This document shows, piece by piece, positions 21,606-33,901 of a DNA stretch of 64,000 nucleotides (its first letter is position 1; every line of letters starts with the position of its first letter). Both the position numbers and the translations under genes were made by a program. The notes below the pieces were generated by a model. It made no database searches and was not told the DNA's origin. It saw only the letters and a list, made by a program, of their open reading frames with translations. The stretch is from Cycas panzhihuaensis (taxonomy: Eukaryota > Cycadophyta), in NCBI GenBank assembly GCA_023213395.1, contig CM041465.1, positions 93,999,741 through 94,063,740 on the forward strand, given 5' to 3'.

Positions 21606-23873
21606 AGGTGATGGAGTGCCTCGGTTAGGGGAACGAGAGGAAGAGGATGAATCTCAGGCACCCTTCCCTTTATCGTGGGAAGGATGGGAATTCGAGGATC
21701 TTCCCCAGTTCTGATTGTTTCTTTATTGAGCATTATGATCATGCTCCCCATATTTGGGGAATAAATCCTTATGGACGGGTTGATCGAGATTGGGCCTCAA
21801 GGCCCACCTAGGAGACAAATCATGTTACAGGGCATCACGAGGGTGTTGCACCTGACAACACAAGTCATCATGGAAACATGCCCCGTGGACAGAACACTAC
21901 TTCTTCTCGAGTGAAGGATCTGCTTTCCTTGCTCGAGAAGGCTGGGCATTACCCCTTTGGGGGGAGCGGCTTGAGAAGCCTGTTGAATTTGTTTGTTAGA
22001 GGTTGGCGATGAAGGGGCTTGGAGTTTAAGCTCCTTCATCGTACGCTTGAATGAACGTATGGCAGAAGTAAGGGGGCTCTAAAGTCCTCTCAGTCAGGTG
22101 ACAAGTAAACCTAGTGGGTTGCGAAGGTTTAGTTTCCTTAGTTGAGGGAGGTTCCTTATGGCATTGTGAGGGCTTGAGAGGCCTCTTGAGTCCAACTTGG
22201 ATCTCAATAGCCTCTAATGCTAAGCACTTTGTGATCGCGGAGTCACATGTAGTTGCCCCCATTTTAAGGACTTCCACATGTACTTCATGGCGAAGTGCGT
22301 TAACGAAAAGGTCCCTCTTCAATTCCTTTGGCAACGTGGCCTTAGTAGAGTGAAGAAGGTCATGGAATTATCTTACAAAGTCATGATTCATTTCATCGTG
22401 ACCTTGTTTGAGCGATAAAAGGGATTTCATTCCACTTTCAAATGGATGGGCTACATCAAAGTAGTTGATGAATTCATCCACCAATTATTGGAATGAAAAG
22501 ATAAAGTAGGCAGGGAGGCAATAAAACCATTTAAGGGTGTCGCCCTGCAAAGATCGTGGGAACAATTTCATTAAGATATGGTCGTAAGCCTAGTAGTCTA
22601 TACATGCCATACAAAAACTACGCATGTATTCAGCTGGGTCTTGCGATGAAGTTCCATCAAATTTGGGAACTTCAGGAGGGTGAGGCGGCAGATTAGTTCT
22701 TAACGCCTTAATGGATAGCGACACCGATCTATAATCTATGAAGGGACGTGCCCTTACATGGGTCATAGAGTCGACAAATGGCAATGAGTAAGGAATGGAT
22801 GGGGGTGGTAAACCCATCCCTCCTTGGGGAAACGCCCCTTGTTGGAAGGGGGCTTGAGAATAAATGCCTTGGAAGGGAGCTAGGTTCCCTTGCGAAGGCA
22901 TAGCAAAAGAAGTCATGTTGGATGGCGGAAATGGAGGGTGCGGGACTAGATTCTACCCATATGGGCCACCTGCAGGTGGTGCAACCCCATATGGGTGTAG
23001 TGGGTCCACCCCATAAGCTGGAAGGTGGTTCCCCTTACCCTATCCCCAAGGTTGAGATGCATAACCCAGGGGTATGTAAAGGGAAGGACCATTGGATAGG
23101 TTTTGAATATATGTGGGAGTGGGTCCCATATAGCTAGTGGCAGTAGTACTAGTAGGACCTCTAGGCCTACTAGGGAACGCATGTGCCACGTTTGGGGGTG
23201 GTGCATTCACTTGGCTTAGAAAAGGTATGCTAACCCCAAGCTGGGGAAAAGACACACCATGAACGGGTCCTGAAGAACTAGGACCATGACTAGGAATAGA
23301 GGGTGCGACACTTGTCCCCAAGATTAGTGTAGAAACGGAGTGGGATGAGTGCACAGGAACAGAAGAATTACTTGTCGTGGGAGGCACAGGTGCAGATGAA
23401 GAAGGCTCTCTACCACGCAAAGCTTCTTCAAACCACCTGGGACATGCTTGAAGGTGAGTTACTCGAAAGTACTCGCTGATAGCTTCAATCACGCCGGCGG
23501 GAGGGGTATCTTTGTAACCATAAGAGGTGGATGGGACCTCGAATAACGGAGATCCCTCAGGGCGCTCCTCATAAGAATCACCAATCAGATGGTGAATCTC
23601 ATGAAGAGGCAAACCTTCTACTGCATGAGTAGAAGGATGGATGGCAAAGGGGTGAAGCTGGTCACCTGGGTAATAAATGGGATCGTCACCCTCTTGGGTG
23701 GATCCTGGAATGGACACGGGAAACTCTTGAGTTCTTGAGACCAAGGTGTAGTAAGCCCAGTCAGAATGATAGCCCTCCATTATCAAATCAGAATCTGATA
23801 ATAGAAGGGAGCGATACGAAGGGTCTTCTAATAACAGTGGTAGACCTCGCAAACGACGCGAGAAACATCACAT
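21606..23873 (-). pseudogene. gag: Y gag
   Basis: The likely start is the ATG at 23873, equivalent to Z's at 43910, but the next codon is a stop here. The N-terminal region (23852-23040) is open for 270 codons and contains MEGYHSDWAYYTLVSRTQEF and STSYGYKDTPPAGVIEAI, followed by a Pro/Ser/Thr-rich segment. The capsid motif is FPKFDGTSSQDPAEYMRSF (ends in 22590-22916); 22334-22026 continues with LPKELKRDLFVNALRHEVH and GATTCDSAITKCLALEAIE. Near 21865-21905 lies a Cys/His cluster CSVHGACFHDDLCC, a possible zinc knuckle. Stops and frame changes break it into at least four pieces. Confidence 0.8.
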
Positions 23874-24021
23874 GTAATGCCTTTACAAAAGTTGTTAGAA
23901 GAGAGCAAAGGGTATGAAGTACGCATTGGGGGCTGCCCAATGGAAAAGAAAGTCAAGAAAATCACCTAAAAGCAATAGCACCAATAGGAAGAGAGGTGAG
24001 ACTAGCTCCCTTACTGGCAAG

Positions 24022-24039
24022 TCCCTAGTATGGTCACCA
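24022..24039 (-). other. Primer binding site of Y
   Basis: Minus strand TGGTGACCATACTAGGGA, one base after the LTR end. It differs from V's site by one CG-to-TG change. Confidence 0.72.
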
Positions 24040-24040
24040 G

Positions 24041-26646
24041 TGAAACGCGTCTACGGGGTGGTCCTCTATGTTTAGCAGGATGTGGCTAACTAAGATGTGG
24101 TTAGGCTATGAGTGGGATCTAACAGTAAGAAAAATACCACGCAGGGTGTCCGTGCACCGGAGTGCAGATTTGGGACCTGCAAATGGCACCCTATTGCCTT
24201 AGGGTAATCTTTGGAGAAGGATGCAAGGTGAGGCCTTGGGTCATCCCAAAAGAAGAGGCCCTCCTACCCCTTGGATGGCCGGGAAGAGGAAGAGGGACTC
24301 AAAAGAGTCACGCCTTCTCAAGAGAGGGAGAGGGTAACATGTAAACAAACGTGTGTGAAATAGATGTCTTACGTGTGGGCTAGATGGGGATGAGGAATGT
24401 ATGGCTCATGCCCAAAACCTATCTACACACAGTATAAACAACTATAAAAGAAGATTCGTAAATGAAAGCATGAGTTCTTTTTCCTTTTCGCTTCCTATGT
24501 GTTTTTAACAAGTGACATATGCATAAAAGAAAACACTGCAGAAAAGGATAAAATGGGACAAGGAATACGTAGAAAAAGTAGCACGATTGGGATGTTACGA
24601 TCTTCTGCTCTTCATGCACTCATCCACTTGAACTTGCCACGCAGGTGGGAGGCTAGCCGACGATCATTGCCGTGAGCGGACGAGGGGCTACCTTACCTTC
24701 CCCAATCATGTGAAAGTAAAGCAACCTAAAGAGCAACAAAAAGAAACAAAAATACTACTAACTAGAGACTAACCTATCAAGAAGTTCGCCTCTTTCATAT
24801 TCTCGTTACCGCAAAATCAGCCAAGCACTAAACAAGAGTTTCTCTCTCCTGGAAGAGGGGGCTACCAAATATGCCTAGTATATCTATATGAGTACAAGAA
24901 ACTGATAACAAATCAAGTTAAAGAAATATAACATTCTACTCCAAAAATTCCAAGCAATACTCAAACCAAAACAACACCAAATGGTGACCAAGATGAAGAA
25001 GTTAGCCTCGGAATGGCCAACTCACCCACAAGTACCTCCACGTAGCCTCAAGGGGGATAAAAATAGAGTATAATGGCTATATGGAACAGTGAACAGAGGA
25101 GGGAATAAACTGACAAAAAGGTGTACAAGCAAACCCAAGAGACGAAGTGCTATGGACAACAAATCGTCAAGTTGGGATGAACTAAGGGTCACAAACCAAC
25201 TAGGATGGGTTTTGGGGTTTATGTGATGCCCAAAATCTATGATTGCAGGTCTGAAACTAGCATAGCAAGGGCTGCCAATGCTAGTTTAGAACTAGAGATG
25301 AGCTCTCAATATCGCTGGCCCAGCTCCAAGGGAGGCATGAGATGAAAGAGGGAGGAAGGGAAGGGTAAAACCCTTGGGGAGAAGGTTAATGAGGGGACTA
25401 ATCCCACCTTTCTCCCTTCACCCGTCCTTGTGTAACCCTCTTGTATAGCCACCTTGGAGTGAGCTTACAGGAAAAGAGAGGATAAGTACTATAAAATGAG
25501 GAGCAATAGGTAAGCTCCTATGGAATGCAAAGACAAAACCAAGAGATAACTCAACACTACTCATGAAAGAGAGGAGAGAAACCAAAAAACTCAAAGGACT
25601 GTTAATAGGGTACCTTGCAGCAGAAGAAAGTAGCCTAATTCTACCAGAAATTAGGAGGAAAAGCTTGTGTCAAATAGGATTTTTAGGCCTGAGCTAAAGA
25701 GGAGGCAATCATGGAAGTAAATCTGGAATCTTGGAGCTTGCTTTGTTGAGTTGCTGTGAGTATTCTTCCTCCACAATGTAGACCTGTAAAAGGGGGCTTG
25801 AAGCTGCTAGAGCAAGGCCTGAGATGCGACAAGTATCCTGTGGAAGGAGAACCAAATCCAGAGAGCAGATCTTGTGAAAATTCCAGGGGCAGAGCTGGAG
25901 TAGAGATCCAAAAAATGAAGGAAGAAGAGATGCAAATTACTTTCTTTTTGGGTTTTATATTCTCCCTAACTCTAAACGAGCGTTTATGGTCATGGGGGGA
26001 TGAGTATATACAGATGCCACATGGCAGTTCTGTGAAAAGAGTGGGAACTACTGCAACTATTTAAAAAAATAATTTTAAATAGTCACACCATGGTAAACTT
26101 CGTGGTACCGCAGAAAAATTCGCGGTACTGCTAAGTTTGCAGCGGTACGGGCCTGAAAGTTAAAATTAGGGTAGAAATAGGGCCCAAATCCAAACAGAGG
26201 ATATGCTGAGGCTGGGTAGGCTGGGAATTCCTGCCCAGGTGGCTGACAGGTGGCCAAAAGAGAGAAACGGGTCTCAATGGGGATCCTATCATACTTAGAA
26301 AGGGATTCAAAGTAGAGACAGGATTGTTGTCATGCACGAGACATGACCAACTATGATGCCCGAGGAGCTATGGAGGTGTTGTGGGAAGCTGAGTGCCATA
26401 TGGGATGCATGACTCACTGTGGAGTGCCCCCACGGTGGGTCGTCATAGGCTGAGTGGTGTGCGACAAGCACAAGCAATGTGATCAGGCAAGAAAGTAATG
26501 CGATCACACAAATGATAGGCAAGCATGTGTTAAGCAATACACTAAGCAAATTTGACTAAGCGAAAGTGAGGATAGGAGTGAGAAACATATACCTGAGCTT
26601 ACCTGAGTCGACTTATCTCAAATCTATTCCCAATAGCTGAGAAACA
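24041..26646 (-). repeat. 5' LTR of Y (2606 bp)
   Basis: Starts TGTTTC at 26646 and ends CA at 24041 next to the PBS. Homologous over its length to 13129-15718. TATAAAA lies at 25953-25959, the GGTACC inverted motif at about 26085-26150, and the U5 island at about 24262-24292. No protein coding. Confidence 0.87.
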
Positions 26647-27700
26647 AGACCAACCTATTTGGGTTCGAATTTAGTCAAGCAGTAATGGAGATACTCCAAT
26701 TTGAGGACATAGTCCCCAGGATACAAAGGACGAGAATGAAGGTGTTTATCGTAGGTCCTTTGTGAGCGGGCCTTAGATGCGAGGTTAGCCTGGTAAGCAA
26801 CTAAATATCTCTCATATAAGGCCTCGAGGTCCAAGAGGCAAGCTTAACGAATCGACTCCTCATTGATAAGACCTCAAAGGAAAACACGTAAAGAGGGAAT
26901 CTCCACTTTCAATGGGAGCACCACCTCAGTCCCGTAAACTAGGGAGAATGGAGTCATTCCCGTAGCAGCATGGATAGAGGTACGGTAAGCCCACAGGATA
27001 GAAGGGAGATGAAGGTGCTAATCTCTTTGAGACTGGGACAATTTTCTTTAAGATGTTAATAAGAGTCTTGTTGAATGACTCAACTTGATCATTTGCCTGA
27101 GGGTAATAAGGGGAGAAAGTTTTGTGAAAGATTTTAAATTTCTCACAAAGTTCATCCATCTCCTTGTTACAAAAGGGGGTTCTGTTGTCTGTGATCAAGA
27201 CGTCAAGAATCCCAAAGAGGCAAATGATGTGCTGGTAAACAAAAGTAGCTATCATCTTGCTAGGGGTAGTAATCAGAGGGATGGCTTCTACCCATTTAGT
27301 AAAGTATTCTGTGGCAGTCATGATGAACTTGTGCTACGACGAAGAGAGTGGTGATATGGCCCCAATGAGGTCTAGACCCCATTAAGTGAAAGGCCATGGA
27401 GATATGATAGGATGAAGAGCCTTGGAGGGCACATGGGAGATGTTGGCATACTCTTGGCACCGACAACATCTCAAAGCGTAGGCATGGGTGTTCTTTAAGA
27501 GGGACAGCTAATAGTAGCCCATACAGAGGATCCTCTAGGCCATGGATTGGCCCCTAAAGTGGCCCCCGTAAATGCCATGGTGGTATTCATGAGTATCCGG
27601 GTCCGCCTGGGCCAGATGCAATGAAGGAGGATCCCATCAAAAGACCTCTTGTACAATACTTCATCCATGAGGAAGTATTTCCTAACAGAGGTCTGGATGC
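26647..27700 (-). pseudogene. X integrase, main part (N-terminal, catalytic core, start of GPF module)
   Basis: Integrase would insert the DNA copy into chromosomes. The catalytic-core reading (27321-26926) shows EYFTKWVEAIPL, VLITDNRTPFCNKEMDELC with the second Asp, and SPYYPQANDQVESFNKTL with the Glu of the D-D-E triad. N-terminal zinc-binding sequence is recognisable at about 27650-27440 in broken frames. The C-terminal part (26925-26650) reads [28 protein letters not shown] and KLEYLHYCLTKFEPK before Y interrupts at the GPF motif; the remaining codons are at 13013-13128. Stops and frameshifts make it non-functional. Confidence 0.83.
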
Positions 27701-27859
27701 AAGATCTAACCTTATTAGTGGCTTCAGGGCGGTACTGTTATTGTGTAAGGTACCACACGATATCACCATACCACTCGTTATCAACGAGTGGATGGAAAAG
27801 AGTGCCATGAATGGTCAAGATGGACTCATCGGGAAGAGAATCATCAACAGGGGCATCAA

Positions 27860-30060
27860 GTGAGTTAGGGATAGGGGCATCTGAGAGTTGCTCAGCCACT
27901 ACCATCCCTTTCTTAGATTTCTTATTAACGATATGGAGATTGAACTCCTGAAGAAGGACGGCCCAATGGCTAGCCCTACCTATCAGGTCAGAACGGGTGA
28001 GTAGATATCACAAGGGATCAGATTGGATGATCACCTTGGTAGTGTTACTGAGCAAGTAGTGCCTAAACTTCTTAGTAGCATAAACCAAGGAGAGGCATTC
28101 CTTCTTGGCCAGGGAGTAGTTGAGTTCAGCAGCCACGAGGGTATGGTTGATAAAGTAAATGGCTCTCTCGACTCCTAAATTGTCCTCTTGAGCCAACATA
28201 GTGCCCAAAGACTCATTAGTTACTGAGGTATAAAGAATGAAAGGCTTATCGAAGCAAGGAGGTGCCAACGTTGGAGTGGAAGCAAGGGCTTCCTTAAGTC
28301 CTTCGAAAGCTTGTTGGGTCTTAGTTAACCAAACAAACGGGGCTTCCTTTTTCAGTAGGTTGGTCAAGGGTTTAGCGCTCATGGCGAAGTCTGCTAGGAA
28401 ATGCCTGAGGAAACCGAGTCTACCTAGAAATGACTTGATTTGTCGCTGAGTTCTAGGAGGTGGCACATCAAGGATCACCATGACTTTGTCAGGGTCAATT
28501 TGAATTCCTTGCTTTGATACAAGGAACCCAACGAGTTTGTTAGAAGTAATGGCAAACACACATTTGAGTGGGTTTTAACTTTTGTGGTACTTACGGTACC
28601 GCATGAAGATGGCCCGCAAGTCTAAGGGGTGATGGGCTCTAACACGCGAGAGACCCATCATGTCATCCATAAAGACCTCCAACGTGTCGTCGATGAGGTC
28701 ATGAAAGATAAAATGCATCGCCCTTTGGTAGGTAGCGCCTATAATTTTTTAGACCAAAGGGCATTACCTTGTAGGCAAAGATACCCTATGGGGTGGTGAA
28801 GGCCATCTTGTGGCGGTCTTCGAGAGAGTTCTAAATCTGATTGTAGCTGGAGAAGCCATCCATCAAGGACATGACTTCAAACCCAGCAGTTCAATCAATG
28901 ATTTGATCAATGAAAGGGACTGAAAAGTTGTCTTTAGGACATGCATTGTTGATATCACAGAAATCAATGCATATCTAGATGGTCCCATTCTTCTTAGCAA
29001 TGGGGATGATGTTGGACATCCATTTAGGATAGTCGATAGAAGTAATGAGTCTAGCATCCAAAAGTTTCTCAACCTCCATCTTGATAGCATATGAGAGTTT
29101 GGAATGGAGGGGACGCTGCTTCTGGTGCACGGGGCAGGTGCCAGGAACGGTAGTAAGATTATGGGTGATAATAGAGGGGTCGATTCCCTTCATGTCAGAG
29201 TAATCCCACGCAAAGACATCTTGTAACTCTTGGAACAAAAGAGAATATTCCCTTACCTCATCAGGAGAGCACTCTACCCCTACCTTAATAACCTTGCCTG
29301 GGGCCAGGACTATGTCCTGGGTTGCCCCCATGCACATGGCATTCTCCTCCTCGAAATGGAGAGGGGCAAGGTCAACAGGAAGAGACATAACAGGGGATGG
29401 AATTAGGTCAGTGAGTGTGGACCCAATTGCTAAGACCTTCTAGTGGCCAAGCCTATGGTGACCAGAAGGAAAGTTAGGCATAGAGCCTGTTAAGTGCTCA
29501 AGTAAGGCCTCATCATCTTTGAAGTAATCCATCCCGTGGATGACCTTACTTTGAATAGATGAGATGCTGAAGGAAGTAGGAGTGACAGGACCATGATGGT
29601 CAGCAGGCTGCCCAACATCCCCAAAAGACTCTAAGGGAGAGTTAGGAAGGGGCTCCTCGGAAGGAGCAAAAGGAAGTTCCTCGAGGCCATCACCTGCGGT
29701 GGGAGATAGAGAGGAAGAATCAAGAACCTGTGGGTCAATGAATGCAATGACATATGACACAAGAGGATGATTGATCTCTCTAACAAGAGGAGTTCTAGGT
29801 TAGGACCTAGAACATAAAGGGTGCCTCCTACTAGTATGGAGGAAGAAGATGGGGTGAGGAAAGTCCTCATCCTCACCATGGGACTCATCGTCACTAAACA
29901 AGGCAAGGTACCCGTAGCTCCTAACACTAATAGGAGCAAATCAAGTAAGGCCAGAGGAAGAAGATATAGGATCTTCTTCAAGATGGGATAAATTAGGTAT
30001 GCTGATGGAGCAAGCTGAGGCATGAGTAGAAGGGCCCTTGTCCTCCTTCGTATGACCATG
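27860..30060 (-). pseudogene. X reverse transcriptase and native RNase H
   Basis: Reads minus from the spacer cut by Z at 30060. Before RT comes FAWDYSDMKGIDPSIITHNL, typical of Tat elements. RT shows PKWMSNIIPIAKKNGTI, NNACPKDNF, the catalytic motif FMDDM (about 28668-28690; Phe in place of the usual Tyr) and IKSFLGRLGFLRHFLADFA. RNase H follows (28559-28008): FILYTSVTNESLGTMLAQ, where the first catalytic Asp of the usual TDAS is missing, then KKECLSLVYATKKFRHYL with the Glu. Several stops and a frameshift after NYNQI-like and YRRY-like segments disable it. The connection domain runs on to about 27860. Identification as Ty3-type RT is firm. Confidence 0.87.
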
Positions 30061-30065
30061 GCTTG
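30061..30065. repeat. Target site duplication of Z, left copy
   Basis: GCTTG next to the LTR end at 30066, identical to 46609-46613. Both flanks belong to X's protease-RT spacer. Confidence 0.9.
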
Positions 30066-32590
30066 TGAAACGCTTACTACGGGGTGGTGTCACTCAATCT
30101 AATAAAATGGCATGAAATGTGCAAAACTAATTAAACTAGGTAGCAAGGACTTCACCTCACAGGGCATCCATGTGCTGGAGCATGATTCGGGACTGCAGAG
30201 GTGCCTGGTTGCTTCGAGGTAGCCATGCAAAACGAGGCCTTCCTACCCCTCGGATGGCCGGGAAGAGGAGAAAGTGCCTGGCGCATTGCGTCTTCTCAAG
30301 GTAATGAGAAGGTAATGAAATGGAAAGGCAAGCAAACTAACGTATAGGCATAGGCAAAAGAGGGATACAACGAGGGTAGATCGAACACAATGTAAACAAT
30401 CTGACTATGTTAAGCTAACCAATGTAGGAAATAATGCAAAATAAATACACATTCCTTTTCCCCTTTTTAATTCTTTACACGTTTCTAACTATACAAGCAG
30501 ATGTATAAAAGACAACAGTGTAAAAGAGATATGTAGGGAATAAGAAGAGTACCTGGATCTGGTGCCCGAGTGGAGTGTTACTCGTCCCTTTAGTTCCTGC
30601 TCCTTTCTACTCCGCTCGTTGTGCATGCGATGCTAATTGGCGATATTTGTTGTAAGCAACCGAAGAGGGGCTAACTTACCTCCCCTTAAACATACAAAAG
30701 CAAAAAATGGAAAAGAAGCAAAAGCGTGAAATAATAAGGAATGCACCAAACGTAGAACTAACCTGCAATGGGTTTCATTCCACGCGCAGTTCCACTAATG
30801 GGAGATCTTGCAAGCAAGTTAGGAGAGTACCTCCCTCTCATAAGAGAGGCCAAAAAATACACTGAAGATATGTACTAAAATCAAATAGAACTACATAAAT
30901 CTATACTAAGCATCAATATGTAGCAAAGTAAAATGACAATATGGAATAAAAACTCCCGCCACCGTACACCATAAGCACACCCAAAAAGGAAAAGAGTATA
31001 GCCTCGGAATGGCTAACTCACCTACAAAGGATCTCCATGGAACTTAGAAAGGAGAAACGGGCTGACAATAAGGTCGTGGGGCAACAAATAGTAACAAAGA
31101 AGGGAGCAATGGAAAGGTTTAAGGCTTAGGCAGGGCCCAACACCGACAGATGGAATTTTTAGAACTAGCGTGGCAACAGGTTGCCAACGCTGGTTTTAAC
31201 ACTGAAACTAGATTCCCCAAATTCCCTTAACCCAATTCCTAAGAAGGCACTAAAGACAAAGAGAAAGAGGATAAGGGATGGAACCCTTAGGGAGAAGGGC
31301 AGTAAGAGGGATGGAACCCTGCCTACCTCCCTCAAATCCTCTTTACATTACCCCTTTGCAACAGCCAACTAAGAAAGGGTTGAGAGGGATGATTTAGAAA
31401 AAACAGTAATGCCTCAAAAGAAAAAGGAAATGGTCCTAATCAAGTGCAACAACATAAAGCTACACAAACTAGAATTTTATTTATCAAAACATAAAAGAAA
31501 CAAGAACATAAATTGCAAGTAAGTGTAAAGAGTACCTTGTTGGGGGAGAATCAAACATAAGTTTTCTATTAGGAAATAGCAGAAATAACCAGCATATGGA
31601 GAATAATAGTGGCAGGTTTTTGCAAGAGTGAAGTGTAGAAATATCTTTGTAAGCTTGGAACCTTGGTAGTTGGTCCTTTTGAGGAGCTTTTGGTAGAAAT
31701 CTTTCTTGAAACCTTGGTCACTTGCAAGAAGATGTGAGGCCTATTGTTGAGAGCTGTGGGGGTAGCAATGATCCCTGAAAATCCAACTTGTAGTAGTGTC
31801 TTCTCCTTTGTGATAGGTTTTTGTGCATGTAGTATATGTCTCTCTATGTAAATTTTTAGTAGAAAAGTTAGAAAAATGGGCAAAAGATCTAAAAATGAGG
31901 AGGAAAATTCCCCTTTATCCCCTGTTCACTATTGGTGAATGTTGGGGATGTCAAGGCGACTCGAATCGACAGGCGTCGTATGGCAGTTCCGCAAAAAAAG
32001 CAGAAACTATCCATGGTTTTCTTTTTTGAAATTCAAATAGTCGCATCTGGCAACCTCGGCAAAGACTGGCAACGACCGCAGCATCACCGAAGTTTGCAGC
32101 GACTGCATCGTAACAAAAAAATGATAAAAACAACAGAAATAAAGGTTTTGGAGCTATTATTAAGGGTAAATCAAACCTAAAACAACAGGGGGAAACATCC
32201 AGATGATGGTCAACTAGCTAGAGTAGTAAAATGGGTCTCAACCAAGGGATTAACCAGGCTTGGAGGAGACTGCAACCTGAGTAAAATGTCGTAACATGGG
32301 CAGACATGACTGGCTGAAACATCCCAAGAGGGTGTAGAGACGATGTGGGTGGCTGTGCACCATATGGGGTGTAGCATTCGCTGAGGAATATCCCCATTGT
32401 GAGTTGTCATAAGCTGATAGTGTGCTGTAAGCACATACAATATGATCAGGCAGAGAAGCAATGCATGTAGGTAGGCATATGTCAAGTAGTCTACACTAAA
32501 TAATCTCAATCAAGCATGGTGGAGAAGTGAGAACGATACCGAACATACCTGGGTCGATGTATCTCGAGTCCATTCCCAAGGCCGGAAACA
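30066..32590 (-). repeat. 3' LTR of Z (2525 bp)
   Basis: Starts TGTTTCC at 32590, ends TTTCA at 30066. Matches the 5' LTR (44085-46608) and U's LTR. The conserved U5 island is at about 30237-30262. The inverted GGTAC motif near 32040-32110 is strongly decayed in this copy. No canonical TATA box is obvious, unlike in the X, Y and V LTRs. Confidence 0.92.
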
Positions 32591-32945
32591 CGCCTTGGCG
32601 TGAGCCTCACCGCCTAAGTGTGACATGATGGCAAATGCTGGCAACCAAAGAAATGAGTAACACATGTATATATATATATATATAAGCAATAATGAACAGC
32701 ATATGGACCAAGGGTGTCGGTGAGTGTCATGGTGGAATGTGTGGACAAGGGAGACGGAGACGAGGACAACATAGGGGCTACCTATGCGTCGTCTAAGCAT
32801 CGACCTGTAAGTGAATAGAGCAGATGAAGGGGATGCCCCCATTACCGAAGTACAATGGGTGATAAGAGGGCATCCAGCAAACGGAACAAGCACATTAAGC
32901 GAAAAGCGATCGAAGAATCGGGCACGGGCTGGCCAAGTGAGTCTC
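32591..32945 (-). other. Z spacer between aRNH and 3' LTR
   Basis: No gene. A short (TA)n run lies near 32664-32685. The purine tract before the LTR is degraded (CGCCAAGGCG on the minus strand) compared with X and Y. Confidence 0.55.
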
Positions 32946-33366
32946 AAAGGTGATCACTAAGAAGAGGGAGGTGACGCTCAAGGATGAGGCACACGAGGTT
33001 GTTTGCCTCAGCGTTGAGGTCCCTCAGGATATACTAGATATCTACTAATGAGAAACGGGCCAGGAGGGATCTAGCAGCTGACGCGAGGATTCTCAAGTGA
33101 GGGCATCGCACTTGGTAAACCTGGGTGAGATGGGACACTACAACCTGAGAATCACAAAGCAACATGATGGATCCACGATGGAAACGAAGAGTATCGGTAA
33201 GGGCTTTAATAACGGCCATATACTCGACTTTATTATTGGTTGCCTCGGGAAGGAAGACTCCAGAATGCAGGTAGTCATGTCTGGAGGAGCTGTGAAGAAT
33301 CCATGGAGTGACGGAAGACCCGGGGTTATCACAGCTTCCACCATCGGTAAAAATGTAAAGTGACAT
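32946..33366 (-). pseudogene. Z archaeal-type RNase H, truncated by a stop
   Basis: The minus strand from 33366 reads FTDGGSCDNPGSSVTPWIL, FLPEATNNKVEYMAVIKAL, CDSQVVVSHLTQVYQVRCP and LASAARSLLARF. A stop at about 33031-33033 precedes the last motif, which continues as LRDLNAEANNLVCLILE. The first Asp, the Glu (in KVEY) and the third Asp are in place, but the fourth Asp (EAD in W) is Asn here. It is the aRNH of a dual RNase H Tat element, divergently arranged with the PMD gene whose TATA box is at 33894. Probably inactive. Confidence 0.86.
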
Positions 33367-33893
33367 GTCTGAATACTAAATCCTGGTAGCAAGTAGATGG
33401 TGACAAAATGAAAAGAACAACTCAAATGGCAAGTAAAAAGGGGCCACGAAGGGTAGGAGGACCTAGCAATGAGGTTACCCAAGGACGAAAGCAAGCAGAC
33501 TGACCACCATTCAAGAGCTGGCGGAGAAAGGACGCCCTGGAACACCAAAGGTTGCTTTGAGAAGCAAAACATGCCCCCGGACGAGGGAGCATTTCCTTTG
33601 GGGACCCCAGGGACGAAAAAGGGTTGCAGAAACGAGTCCAGGGCGGCAAAATGAGCCAAACGAGTATAAACTCGGGCATGCATGGGAGTGGTACGTAAAA
33701 CGGTGCAGAAGGGCCCTAGAGAAAAGTGCAATAATGGGGTGCCATAAATGCCTTTGTAAGATAAGGCAAAAAGGGTGTCCATAGAGCACAACGGGCAATA
33801 GGGCCAGAAGGCAAAGGCGTTCAGGGAAACGAGATGGTCCCAATGGCTATCGCGAGGTCAAAAATGGAGGAAGTGCCCATTGGGACCCCCGCC
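33367..33893. other. Z interval between aRNH and PMD promoter
   Basis: Shared with X, Y and W. The aRNH frame region has an open stretch upstream (to 33791) overlapping this interval in another frame. No separate gene is supported. Confidence 0.4.
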
Positions 33894-33901
33894 TATATAA
33901 G
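33894..33901 (+). promoter_or_regulatory. TATA box of the Z antisense PMD gene
   Basis: TATATAAG in CCCGCCTATATAAGGAAAA, 167 bp before the predicted ATG at 34061. Conserved in all four copies that retain this region. Confidence 0.62.

Larger units (their letters stand above)
13129..26646 (-). mobile_element. Element Y: Tat-type retrotransposon lacking RT, native RNase H and integrase
   Basis: Y has a 5' LTR at 24041-26646, PBS 24022-24039, gag, protease, antisense PMD gene, aRNH and a 3' LTR at 13129-15718. RT, RNase H and integrase are absent: protease is followed by about 400 bp of unassigned sequence and then by the segment that normally lies just after integrase. The two LTRs (2606 and 2590 bp) belong together by sequence. 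The interrupted host is X's integrase C-terminus, whose protein reading resumes on the other side. The target duplication is not clean: gggat on the left and agac(c) on the right, as if decayed with one base lost. Confidence 0.85.

Noticed and set aside
30066-32590. Regularly spaced repeats as a CRISPR-like or satellite array
   Set aside because: The repeats are pairs of LTRs 2.5-2.7 kb long, not short direct repeats with spacers.
33034-33791. Envelope-like ORF after integrase, as in Athila-type elements
   Set aside because: The sense ORF there is the aRNH; no signal peptide plus transmembrane arrangement is conserved among copies.
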